DNA from: Bdellovibrionales bacterium | GTDB lineage: Bacteria > Bdellovibrionota > Bdellovibrionia > Bdellovibrionales > UBA840 | Assembly: GCA_020434605.1 (NCBI GenBank) | Contig: JAGRAL010000234.1 | Location: 1 to 14,398 of the forward strand | Length of the DNA stretch: 14,398 bases | Direction: 5' to 3' | In this document: piece after piece, positions 1 through 6,321 of the stretch | Position numbering within the stretch: position 1 is the stretch's first letter | How the letters are laid out: every line of letters starts with the position of its first letter | Notes under the pieces: generated by a model | What the model was told of the DNA's origin: nothing | Seen by the model: the letters and a program-made list of their open reading frames with translations, nothing else | The model's database searches: none | Position numbers and translations under genes: made by a program

Positions 1-509
1 ATTTTTAGGTTTGGTAGGTGCTTAAGTAAATACTCTGAGCTGCTTGTTTGACTGCCATGATGAGGAACCAGTAGTACCTTAACTTTTGGAAGTGTCAGAT
101 TGGCCCATATTTTCTCAGCCTTGATCGTAGAATCCCCGACAAATAAAACTTCTTTTAGATAGTGAATCGTAGAGTTAGAGTTTTTATCTTTAAATCGATT
201 CGTTGAGTAAATGGTAACGAGGGGTGAATGCAAATTTTGAATCATGGGACCGAACCGCTTTATTTTATAAAGAAAGCTGTAATGATCTTTATCCCAGTGG
301 CTGATTTGAACATAATTTGTTTTTCGCGAGCACCATCTCTCTACTTGCTTAGGGTAAAATTCTCCTCCAGCATCAATATGAATGCAGTAGGAGGGTGTAA
401 CATAGCTTGTCCACTGACCTTGCCCTACGTTCCATATGATAAGAAATGGCAAAAAATTTAAGCCCAAACTTTTAGGACTCAGTAGAATAAGTAGACTTAC
501 GATTCGCAT
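1..509 (-). CDS. comEC: ComEC-type metallo-beta-lactamase domain protein (partial, runs off window)
   Basis: Reading the minus strand from ATG 509 gives 169 codons without a stop to the window edge. The order of motifs is that of the C-terminal nuclease-like domain of ComEC: a hydrophobic lead-in (about residues 3-25), then WNVGQGQW (canonical DVGQGD), HIDAG (LIDTG), SHWDKDH (the SHxDxDH metal site), LFVGDS (LLTGD) and VPHHGSQTS (the PHHGS metal site). The metal-binding set looks complete, so the domain should fold and bind zinc or manganese. In known ComEC this periplasmic domain is thought to degrade the non-transported DNA strand. Here it is in a different frame from the membrane domain and overlaps its 3' end by 38 bases, with an in-frame TAG 15 bases before the ATG. 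It could be a separately translated, coupled gene or the downstream half of a frameshifted comEC. The family call is firm; the start codon is an inference, with no clear Shine-Dalgarno. Confidence 0.85.
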   Translation of the reverse strand, partial: MRIVSLLILLSPKSLGLNFLPFLIIWNVGQGQWTSYVTPSYCIHIDAGGEFYPKQVERWCSRKTNYVQISHWDKDHYSFLYKIKRFGPMIQNLHSPLVTIYSTNRFKDKNSNSTIHYLKEVLFVGDSTIKAEKIWANLTLPKVKVLLVPHHGSQTSSSEYLLKHLPNLK

Positions 510-1326
510 AAAAATTATTTTTTCCTAAAAACCAAAGACAAATAATATAAAGCCATAAAATAAGAGGGGAGTACTTAACAACATTACTAGAATCAGATTT
601 TAAGTACCCACTGACTAAAGTAAGAACTTTGATCAGTAAGTCCCATATCAAATCTACACATAAATATAGATTTGGAATCACAAAAGATAATGCGCTTAGT
701 GGAAAGAGTAAGAGTCCCAGAAGGGGGCCTAGAGACAAATTTATAAGTATACTTAAAGGGTGGTAGTTACCCAAAATAAGTAGTGCTGGAAAGAGTGTGA
801 GGTAGATCCAGAAGTCAGTGTATTTTTTAGCGAGACTTATGGCAAATGCGCAAAGAATTGATAGCTGAAAGGAAAGTGATGAGAGCCAATCTGGAAACAT
901 TGTGAGGCACAGAAGTATCGCCATAAAATGTTGATGCCATGGGGACCATTGGAGTGAATGCTTACGTTGAAATGTATCAAGGCTAATAAATAGGTAGGCG
1001 CGACTAATGGGAGGTTCTAATAGGCATAAAAATGCGTATAAAAGGCAAATTGCATTGATGAATTCACCCCTCAGTCGTAACTTTTTAGCGAGGGCAGCGA
1101 GGGCTAAGAGGTGTGAACCCGAGACTACGAGTAGGTGAAGTAAGCCTGTTGTAGCAAATAAATCAATTAGCCTGCGTGACTCAAGGTTTTTGCCGCAAAC
1201 AATTCCTTGGTACAATTCTTTTTGTAAAGACTGAGGGCTGAAGCTAAGACATGTGTCATGTAAGATGGGACTTATATATTTAAATTTGGATTCAATAGCG
1301 ATAAGTAAAAAACCTAGTATTAGCAT
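472..1326 (-). CDS. comEC: ComEC/Rec2 competence-domain membrane protein, N-terminally short
   Basis: This 284-residue, strongly hydrophobic protein carries the ComEC 'competence' domain. The signature is at about residues 60-80, ATTGLLHLLVVSGSHLLAL, matching the family's tGllHllaiSGlH. Several membrane helices follow, up to the final LILWLYIICLWFLG segment. In transforming bacteria ComEC is the inner-membrane channel for single-stranded DNA. Full-length ComEC is usually about 700-800 residues with an N-terminal OB-like region, this membrane domain and a C-terminal metallo-beta-lactamase domain. Here the N-terminal region is almost absent: only about 45 residues precede the domain, and the ATG directly follows a TAA. 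The C-terminal domain lies in the overlapping frame at 1-509. No good ribosome binding site precedes the ATG. The gene follows the lipoprotein gene by 72 bases on the same strand. It may be a reduced but working split system or an eroding gene. Confidence 0.85.
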   Translation of the reverse strand: MLILGFLLIAIESKFKYISPILHDTCLSFSPQSLQKELYQGIVCGKNLESRRLIDLFATTGLLHLLVVSGSHLLALAALAKKLRLRGEFINAICLLYAFLCLLEPPISRAYLFISLDTFQRKHSLQWSPWHQHFMAILLCLTMFPDWLSSLSFQLSILCAFAISLAKKYTDFWIYLTLFPALLILGNYHPLSILINLSLGPLLGLLLFPLSALSFVIPNLYLCVDLIWDLLIKVLTLVSGYLKSDSSNVVKYSPLILWLYIICLWFLGKNNFYANRKSTYSTES

Positions 1327-1398
1327 TTAGATCGTAAATGCAAGAGGCTTACCAGCGTCTATTTGTATTTTAAGAGGTGTGAGGGGGCGTAGATCCGA

Positions 1399-1668
1399 TT
1401 ACTTACACTGATAAGCGTATCCGCTTACGATTTCATTAAAACCGACATTGTTTGGGCCAGAACTTTGTATATGAGTAGCACCCATTAAGCTGGCAGCCTC
1501 TCTTAAGTCTTTTTGCCAATTTTTGGTGTCCTTTGTCTCAACAACGCCTAAGAATTTGCACTGGCTTAAATCATCAGGAGAGTTAATATAAATGCTCCTA
1601 GGACTTGTTTCAATGCTTGCAGTTGTACACCCGGCTAGAACTAACAATAAAATAAATATCTTTTTCAT
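1399..1668 (-). CDS. small lipoprotein, DUF4156-like
   Basis: The protein has 89 residues. It opens with MKKIFILLLVLAGCTTA, a textbook lipoprotein signal with lipobox LAGC, so the mature protein should start at Cys14 and be membrane anchored. The mature part, with QCKFLGVVE, then KDLREAASLMGATHI and a closing YAYQCK, follows the layout of DUF4156-type lipoproteins (Cys, LG-V, a 'dLr..Aa.lGA' helix, C-terminal Cys). That family link is from memory of the pattern and is tentative. GAGG sits five bases before the ATG. It is the first gene of a minus-strand run with the comEC pieces, 72 bases ahead of them, but nothing ties its role to DNA uptake. Its function is unknown. Confidence 0.8.
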   Translation of the reverse strand: MKKIFILLLVLAGCTTASIETSPRSIYINSPDDLSQCKFLGVVETKDTKNWQKDLREAASLMGATHIQSSGPNNVGFNEIVSGYAYQCK

Positions 1669-1835
1669 ATACCTCTATTGTCTAAGGATTCTCGTGATAG
1701 TCAATGTTTGTTGAAAATATAAACAGATAAATGTTTCTATCTTGTGTCCAGGTATTCAAAGTGAGGTAAAATGATTAAAAAATAACATGGTTAAGTCTAA
1801 ATATGTCTTCTATGATACTTTTAATAGGAGTTACC

Positions 1836-2891
1836 ATGATTAAACACCTTATACTTTTGTCTGTTTTTGCTACTGCATGTGCCTCAAATACAATCACTAA
1901 AGAATCAGCCCCAGCTACAGAGTCGGCTGTTATAGTTAAGCCCGAGTGCATAACTAAGCGAGCCGCCTTTGATATTGGTTCAGGAGAAACAAGGCTAAAT
2001 GTCTCTAAGGTGGATACTTGTAACCATAAAATCATAGCTACTGAGTTAGAGCTTAAAGAAAAAGTTCCGTACAAAGAATCCATGGGGAGAGGAAAGTATT
2101 TGGCGCAGGGAACTATGCAAGCAGGATTTAAAGTATTGCAGACAATGAAAAAAGAAGCGCAAAAGTTTTCGCCTGATTCATATTTAGCTGTAGCAACAGC
2201 CGCCTTTAGGGAAGCTAGAAATGGTGAAACTTTTATTACAGAGGTAAATAAAGCGTTAAAAATCAATGCCAAAATCATTTCGCAAAAAGAAGAGGGAGAT
2301 ATTGGTTATTACGCAGCACTGGCATCGGTTAAAAATCCTAAAAAAGATTTCGTTGTTTGGGATATCGGTGGAAGCTCACAACAAATTGTGGCTAAAGACA
2401 GTAGTGGCAATATGGTTGATTATGAAGGAAAACTAGCTTCTGTTTCTTTTAAAGACCGCGTACTTTCAGAGATAAAAAATCAAAAAAAGAAATCACCAAA
2501 CCCATTAACAGCTAAAGAGATGCAAGATTCTATAAAGTTATCACAAAGTTTTGCTAGTACGGATGTGCCTGCTGAAATTAAAAGTATTTTATCAAAACCT
2601 GATGTAGAGGTAATTGGTATCGGTGGAGTACACTATTATAGCGTATTAAAACAATCAAAGCCAGCCTCTGGTACAAACGTAATCACAAGAGAAGAGGTGG
2701 GAGCTACGGCGATTGATTTGGTTGATAAAGATGATTCTTACTTTAGCGACCAAAAGCACGTGGATACTACCATCACAAATGTAGCTTTAGTTTATGGTTT
2801 TATGCGTGGTCTAAATATACAGTCACTTGAAATATACAATGTGAATTTATCGCATGGGGTTTTGATACACCCCAATCTTTGGCAAAAATAA
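1836..2891 (+). CDS. Ppx/GppA phosphatase-family protein with lipoprotein signal
   Basis: The protein has 351 residues and the ASKHA-fold motifs of exopolyphosphatase/pppGpp phosphatases in order: AAFDIGSGETRLNV (about 43-56, phosphate 1), VATAAFREARNG (119-130), KEEGDIGYYAAL (151-162, region of the catalytic Glu), VVWDIGGSSQQIV (173-185, phosphate 2) and VIGIGGVHYYSVL (adenosine/GG loop). The family normally works in the cytosol on polyphosphate or pppGpp. This one starts MIKHLILLSVFATAC, which reads as a lipoprotein signal with Cys15 and then a Ser/Thr/Pro-rich spacer, so I infer it is exported and membrane anchored. It is shorter than E. coli Ppx (about 513 residues) and lacks the C-terminal HD-like part. 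I chose ATG 1836 over ATG 1803 because AGGAG lies five bases before it and it gives a clean signal peptide. Its stop touches the stop of the convergent neighbour. Confidence 0.85.
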   Translation: MIKHLILLSVFATACASNTITKESAPATESAVIVKPECITKRAAFDIGSGETRLNVSKVDTCNHKIIATELELKEKVPYKESMGRGKYLAQGTMQAGFKVLQTMKKEAQKFSPDSYLAVATAAFREARNGETFITEVNKALKINAKIISQKEEGDIGYYAALASVKNPKKDFVVWDIGGSSQQIVAKDSSGNMVDYEGKLASVSFKDRVLSEIKNQKKKSPNPLTAKEMQDSIKLSQSFASTDVPAEIKSILSKPDVEVIGIGGVHYYSVLKQSKPASGTNVITREEVGATAIDLVDKDDSYFSDQKHVDTTITNVALVYGFMRGLNIQSLEIYNVNLSHGVLIHPNLWQK

Positions 2892-5507
2892 TTAGTAGTT
2901 AAAAAGCAGTCTACAACTAGCTGCACGGTTTACTTCATTCTCAACTTGTTGAGGGTGAGGTTTTCCGTCTTCACCGCGAATGAGTAATAAGCGGTTCATG
3001 GTGCGAGTTCTTTCTTCAGACTCTAGTCTTTCTTCTTCAGCTCTTTTTGCTGAATTTTTTATTGCCTGTATCGAATTATCTACCGCTCTATACAAGGTGG
3101 GTGCAGTTTCGAAAGCGATTTGCTTTAAACTTCTTTGCGCTTTCACGGCCGGGTGTTCGCTCTGTACCAGTAATTCAGTTCGAATTAAGTCAGTGATTTC
3201 AGCCGTTGACTTTCTATGTTCTTCAATTTCAACAAGAGCATTATTAACAGCTCTATAAAAGCGATAACCGCTATAAAGTAGGTTTTTTCCAATCCATTTT
3301 GATAGATCAACAGCAACATCCATAAATACTTTTGGGTAGTACCCCAAAACTTGTGAGTACGGAAGTCCTCGCCATTTTAAGTTTTCCCACTCTGTTCTAG
3401 CTAACTCTACTTTTTCTAATTGTTGTATAGTAGTTGGGTGGTCGGGACCGAATTTTTGTTTTAAACGGTCATATTCTTCCATTTGATTTTGTACATTACG
3501 ATATTTTAAATACGGCGAAAATAAGCGCATAGATGTCCAATAGTCTTGAGCATCTTGAAGATTTCTTGCTTGCCTCTTTGTCTCTGGGTGGTCGGTTCCA
3601 TATTGAGCTGTCAATTTTTCTAAATATTTCTCATGAGCACGTAGAGCTCTAAACTTGCCATAAGGACCAAGTACTGCGTAGGCAATGTGTCCTATTGGCA
3701 CTGGTACACCAAACATATCTATTGTGTAACCAAATCTTGATGTAAGGCCTACAGGCGTTGTGATATTTTGTACGGACTGTGACTCGAAACTTTTTTTAGA
3801 AATATCAGAAGTCCAAGATTCCATAGTAATCCATGGGATTTTAATTTGTATATCTTTAAACTTAAAGCTTGGCGCTTCAAGTGCTTGCAGTTCGGGTAAT
3901 CTTCTAAGAACTTCTGGATCATTGATATCTAAACCCGGAGGAGTAGGTAGTTTCACTTCTCGGTCAATGACCTCAAAAGAGAATAATGGAAGTTCTTTTG
4001 ATGGCATTCTGATTCTTGGGTATCTAAACACTACCTTACCTTGTGCTTCACCATTGTAAAAACGCATTCTGGCTTCTTCTTGTAAACCAGTCTTGGCATC
4101 AGATTTTAAACCTTGGTTAATACCGGCGTCGGCATGCATCTTAGCAGCGTTTGGATCCCACTCTCCATTTTTAAACGGATTTAGGTTGGCATCAGACATT
4201 AAGAACATTGAATAGGTTTGTGTAAAGCCAGGTAGTAAATTTTTAGCAAAGGTTCTAAAGTCTGTCGCTTTACCTGTAAATCTTGACCAAGTCTTACTAA
4301 ACACACCAAAGAACAATGAAAAACCAAAAGAGTTTTTAACAACAGAGGAGATATCTAAACCTTCTGGAAGCATACTTTGAAACAAGTAAGTAGTAGCAAA
4401 AGTCATCAGGGATAGTTTTGTTGCCCAATATAGACCGTTAAAGTAGTCACCTGTAAGTAGGACTTTTAGTTTTTTAATACCGCGATTGTTTTTCCAAACT
4501 TCTTTATTGTATTCTGGTGGCTCCCAAATATGATGCCAATACATAACCCATCTAGCATATGTGTTTTTAAAAACTGCTTTTACAGTTTTTGCGATGGAAC
4601 CTTGGTTTCTAAATATCGCAGGTTTTTGAATCACTTCAGAACCTAAGATTTGTTGTTTAGAAGAGCTGTACCCAACCAACATCACATCCCAACCACTTTT
4701 TAAATTTTGCTCTGTCTCTATCTGCGCTGTAACATCAGCAGCTTTCTTCATAATGTTTGTAAACCAGCTTTTTGACTCTAGGCTTTCTGCTGACTCAGTC
4801 ATGATTTCGTTAATCTTGTCTTGTAGGTTTTCTGGCATACTTGGTTTATCTTGGCCAGGTTGATAAAATAACTCAGAACTCCATTCTTGCATAATCATTC
4901 GGGCAGCTAGCACACGGATATACTTTGATAAAGCTCGTCTTTCCTTTAGCTCTTCGGCGTATGCTTCAGGGGATAAGTTGCTGCTAGGAGCTTGTTCAAT
5001 CAAATCTAATTTGGCTTGATCTAAATCTACAAAAAAGAAAATTCGCTTTAAACCATTGTGGCGAACTTTAGTAAAAAGCATCGCCTTATCATTGTGTCTA
5101 AATAAAAGTGGTTCCGCTTTACCTAGTCCGTCTTGTTCGAATTGTATGCTATCAGAGTTTTGTCTTTTTTCGATTTTTTTGATTAGTTCGTTAAGGCCGA
5201 TACGCTCTTCTTCTTGTCTGACATGATCAAAGTGATTGTATAACAAAAAGAATATTTCATTCATGTACTGAGTAGGTAGGTCCATGAATTTACGAGTAAG
5301 ACGCTTGTCTTCTTCGGTGAACTCACTAACGTCTTTTGGATTGTCTTCGGGTGATCGGCTGTTGTCGATGATATTAGGGCTAATGATCCCGCTAGTCGTT
5401 TGCACCGGTGATGAACCATCAGCAGCGGCGAGCGCAAGGCTAGAGTAAGTTAACAAAAGGCTAACTAAACCAAATCCTACTTGAGTAGATAAGCGAGTAA
5501 ATTTCAA
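2892..5507 (-). CDS. large exported protein of unknown function with C-terminal helical repeats
   Basis: I do not recognise this protein. From TTG 5507 it has 871 residues. This start is preferred to TTG 5564 because GGGAG stands seven bases upstream and the product then begins with a good Sec signal: MKFTR, a hydrophobic core and LALA, with cleavage near residue 27. After an acidic linker comes a mostly helical region (residues about 60-350) with a KRIFFFVDLD strand. Two hydrophobic stretches at about 357-379 and 389-407 could be membrane helices or a hairpin. A Pro-rich beta-like segment follows (about 500-590). The final 255 residues hold four degenerate repeats (listed separately). The tail is strongly charged (KRAEEERLESEERTRTMNR), probably coiled coil. 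It has its own promoter and a leader hairpin, and it converges on the Ppx-like gene with no gap between stops. An envelope scaffold is one possibility; no enzymatic motif is visible. Confidence 0.8.
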   Translation of the reverse strand: MKFTRLSTQVGFGLVSLLLTYSSLALAAADGSSPVQTTSGIISPNIIDNSRSPEDNPKDVSEFTEEDKRLTRKFMDLPTQYMNEIFFLLYNHFDHVRQEEERIGLNELIKKIEKRQNSDSIQFEQDGLGKAEPLLFRHNDKAMLFTKVRHNGLKRIFFFVDLDQAKLDLIEQAPSSNLSPEAYAEELKERRALSKYIRVLAARMIMQEWSSELFYQPGQDKPSMPENLQDKINEIMTESAESLESKSWFTNIMKKAADVTAQIETEQNLKSGWDVMLVGYSSSKQQILGSEVIQKPAIFRNQGSIAKTVKAVFKNTYARWVMYWHHIWEPPEYNKEVWKNNRGIKKLKVLLTGDYFNGLYWATKLSLMTFATTYLFQSMLPEGLDISSVVKNSFGFSLFFGVFSKTWSRFTGKATDFRTFAKNLLPGFTQTYSMFLMSDANLNPFKNGEWDPNAAKMHADAGINQGLKSDAKTGLQEEARMRFYNGEAQGKVVFRYPRIRMPSKELPLFSFEVIDREVKLPTPPGLDINDPEVLRRLPELQALEAPSFKFKDIQIKIPWITMESWTSDISKKSFESQSVQNITTPVGLTSRFGYTIDMFGVPVPIGHIAYAVLGPYGKFRALRAHEKYLEKLTAQYGTDHPETKRQARNLQDAQDYWTSMRLFSPYLKYRNVQNQMEEYDRLKQKFGPDHPTTIQQLEKVELARTEWENLKWRGLPYSQVLGYYPKVFMDVAVDLSKWIGKNLLYSGYRFYRAVNNALVEIEEHRKSTAEITDLIRTELLVQSEHPAVKAQRSLKQIAFETAPTLYRAVDNSIQAIKNSAKRAEEERLESEERTRTMNRLLLIRGEDGKPHPQQVENEVNRAASCRLLFNY
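2895..3665 (-). repeat. four degenerate helix-HP-helix repeats in the 871-residue protein
   Basis: Each unit reads as a helix starting (K/R/L)(F/Y)RA(L/V), then a turn with HP, then a Gln/Leu-rich helix. Turn motifs are GTDHPETKRQARNL, GPDHPTTIQQLEKV, QSEHPAVKAQRSLK and GKPHPQQVENEVNR, at about residues 637, 687, 782 and 848. Units 1 and 2 are exactly 50 residues apart and share the 11-base string TGGGTGGTCGG at 3435-3445 and 3585-3595 (plus strand), 150 bases apart. Units 3 and 4 also share YRAVNN/YRAVDN in their first helix, with longer spacers. The GxDHPxT turn resembles that of kinesin-light-chain type TPRs, but full TPR spacing is not kept. The repeat is seen directly; the TPR link is inference. 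Confidence 0.65.
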
Positions 5508-5526
5508 ACAGCTTCTCCCAATACCT

Positions 5527-5550
5527 AAGCTTAAACGTAGTTTTAAGCTT
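5527..5550 (-). promoter_or_regulatory. perfect inverted repeat in the leader of the 871-residue protein gene
   Basis: AAGCTTAAA (5527-5535) and TTTAAGCTT (5542-5550) are perfect inverted arms around a six-base loop. On the minus-strand transcript the hairpin lies just downstream of the predicted start site and about 8 bases before the GGGAG ribosome binding site. It could act as a leader hairpin on the RNA (mRNA stability, access to the TTG start) or as a DNA operator. The structure is visible; its role is inference. Confidence 0.5.
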
Positions 5551-5573
5551 GTCCCATATCCCAATTACTTGCA

Positions 5574-5602
5574 ATTATAGGGGACGATAGGGGCTTTCAC
5601 AA
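5574..5602 (-). promoter_or_regulatory. sigma-70-type promoter for the 871-residue protein gene
   Basis: On the minus strand TTGTGA (5602-5597) and a perfect TATAAT (5579-5574) are separated by 17 bases. Transcription would begin near 5567, giving a leader of about 60 bases that contains the inverted repeat and the GGGAG before TTG 5507. It lies in the gap between queD and this gene, so the two are probably separate transcription units. Confidence 0.6.
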
Positions 5603-5659
5603 TGTAGCGGCTGCCTTAGGGCAAAGATTACGTGTTTGAAAAGAATTTTGACAGTATAA

Positions 5660-6217
5660 TTAGATACTTAGGTCTGTTCCTCTAACCTTATCCTGTCGAA
5701 GATCATGGGTGCTAAAATCGGGTCTGTTCCACCAGTAGGCAGAACCAGATGGATCAGAGGGCAAATAATTGTCCACTGAGCCTGAGAAAGCGACAGAATT
5801 TGTCATGGTTTCATCGATTTTAATGTGCTTACAATAAAGGTCCAAACCGTCGCTTTTTAAAAAAGCCTCTAGTTTTGCCTTAAACAAAATAGATAAGATT
5901 TCAGTGGTAGGATCCCCAGGAGTTACTAGTAGACGGCCGTTTGGATTATCTACTCTCATAAAAGCTACTAGAGGGTCTTTTGCGTTGATCATTAAGCTAT
6001 GATCAACGTGCTCATCAATCCATTCGTGCCATTTCTTTTTGGCGGTTTCAAAAGTGACTAAAATATTCGTGTCAGGGTGAAGGGAAGCCACTTCTTTTGA
6101 GAGAGTCACTTCAATATTCCAAGTGTGTCCATGGGGTTGAGCGCATTTTGATGCCCGGTTCGCATCTTCTACGAATCTGTGTGCGGCTTCCCATTTACGA
6201 CGAAAGATGATTTCCAT
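5660..6217 (-). CDS. queD: 6-pyruvoyltetrahydropterin synthase / 6-carboxytetrahydropterin synthase (QueD family)
   Basis: The 185-residue protein shows the T-fold family signature. Zinc ligands are His13 (EAAHRF) and His29/His31 (QPHGHTW), the catalytic Cys is Cys25 (SKCAQPHGH), the Asp/His pair sits in EHVDHSLM (Asp72-His73), and Glu136 in KIDETMTNSVAF is the pterin-binding Glu. QueD turns 7,8-dihydroneopterin triphosphate into 6-carboxytetrahydropterin for queuosine/preQ0; PTPS makes the tetrahydrobiopterin precursor. It is longer than E. coli QueD (about 120 residues), with an insert at about 80-104 and a C-terminal extension, so the exact product is uncertain. No other queuosine gene is in the window. 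There is no Shine-Dalgarno before ATG 6217, and a promoter-like sequence ends six bases before the ATG, so it may be translated from a leaderless mRNA. Confidence 0.85.
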   Translation of the reverse strand: MEIIFRRKWEAAHRFVEDANRASKCAQPHGHTWNIEVTLSKEVASLHPDTNILVTFETAKKKWHEWIDEHVDHSLMINAKDPLVAFMRVDNPNGRLLVTPGDPTTEILSILFKAKLEAFLKSDGLDLYCKHIKIDETMTNSVAFSGSVDNYLPSDPSGSAYWWNRPDFSTHDLRQDKVRGTDLSI

Positions 6218-6223
6218 GGGCTA

Positions 6224-6252
6224 GATGTAACTTGTGCTAATTTTAGAGTCAA
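6224..6252 (-). promoter_or_regulatory. candidate promoter of queD, six bases from the ATG
   Basis: On the minus strand TTGACT (6252-6247), a 17-base spacer and TACATC (6229-6224) are followed by six bases and then ATG 6217. The -35 box is good and the -10 is weak (3 of 6). If real, transcription starts at or next to the ATG. It lies just after the terminator of the protease gene, where a promoter for queD is expected. Confidence 0.4.
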
Positions 6253-6264
6253 GTTGAGGCATAA

Positions 6265-6291
6265 AAAAGCCCACGTATTAGGTGGGCTTTT
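6265..6291 (-). terminator. intrinsic terminator after the S8 protease gene
   Basis: AAAAGCCCAC (6265-6274) pairs with GTGGGCTTTT (6282-6291) around a seven-base loop. Six of the pairs are mainly G:C. Read on the minus strand, the hairpin is followed by a run of six T (6268-6263), the classic intrinsic terminator. It lies between the end of the protease gene and the start of queD. The shorter T run on the other strand could also stop plus-strand transcription. Confidence 0.85.
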
Positions 6292-6321
6292 GAATTAAGT
6301 ACGTAAATTGTACTAGCCGGA

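Noticed and set aside
228..461. Plus-strand open frame near the window start
   Set aside because: It is antisense to the ComEC metallo-beta-lactamase domain, whose motifs are unmistakable.
507..530. Programmed -1 frameshift at the A6 run (GGAAAAAATAA) between the comEC pieces
   Set aside because: The second domain is in the +1 frame relative to the first, so a -1 slip on the A run would not join them; a fresh ATG is simpler.
1326..1401. Readthrough extension of the small lipoprotein: 23 sense codons after its TAA, ending in a TAA next to the comEC ATG
   Set aside because: No motif, and the lipoprotein already ends at a typical C-terminal Cys-Lys; probably chance.
1677..1704. TTGACT-N16-GACAAT on the minus strand before the lipoprotein gene as promoter
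   Set aside because: The predicted start would fall within the GAGG ribosome binding site that the gene clearly uses, so the -10 assignment is doubtful.
1775..2278. Long open frame on the minus strand opposite the Ppx-like gene
   Set aside because: It lies entirely across a gene with clear family motifs, has no ribosome binding site and no recognisable protein features.
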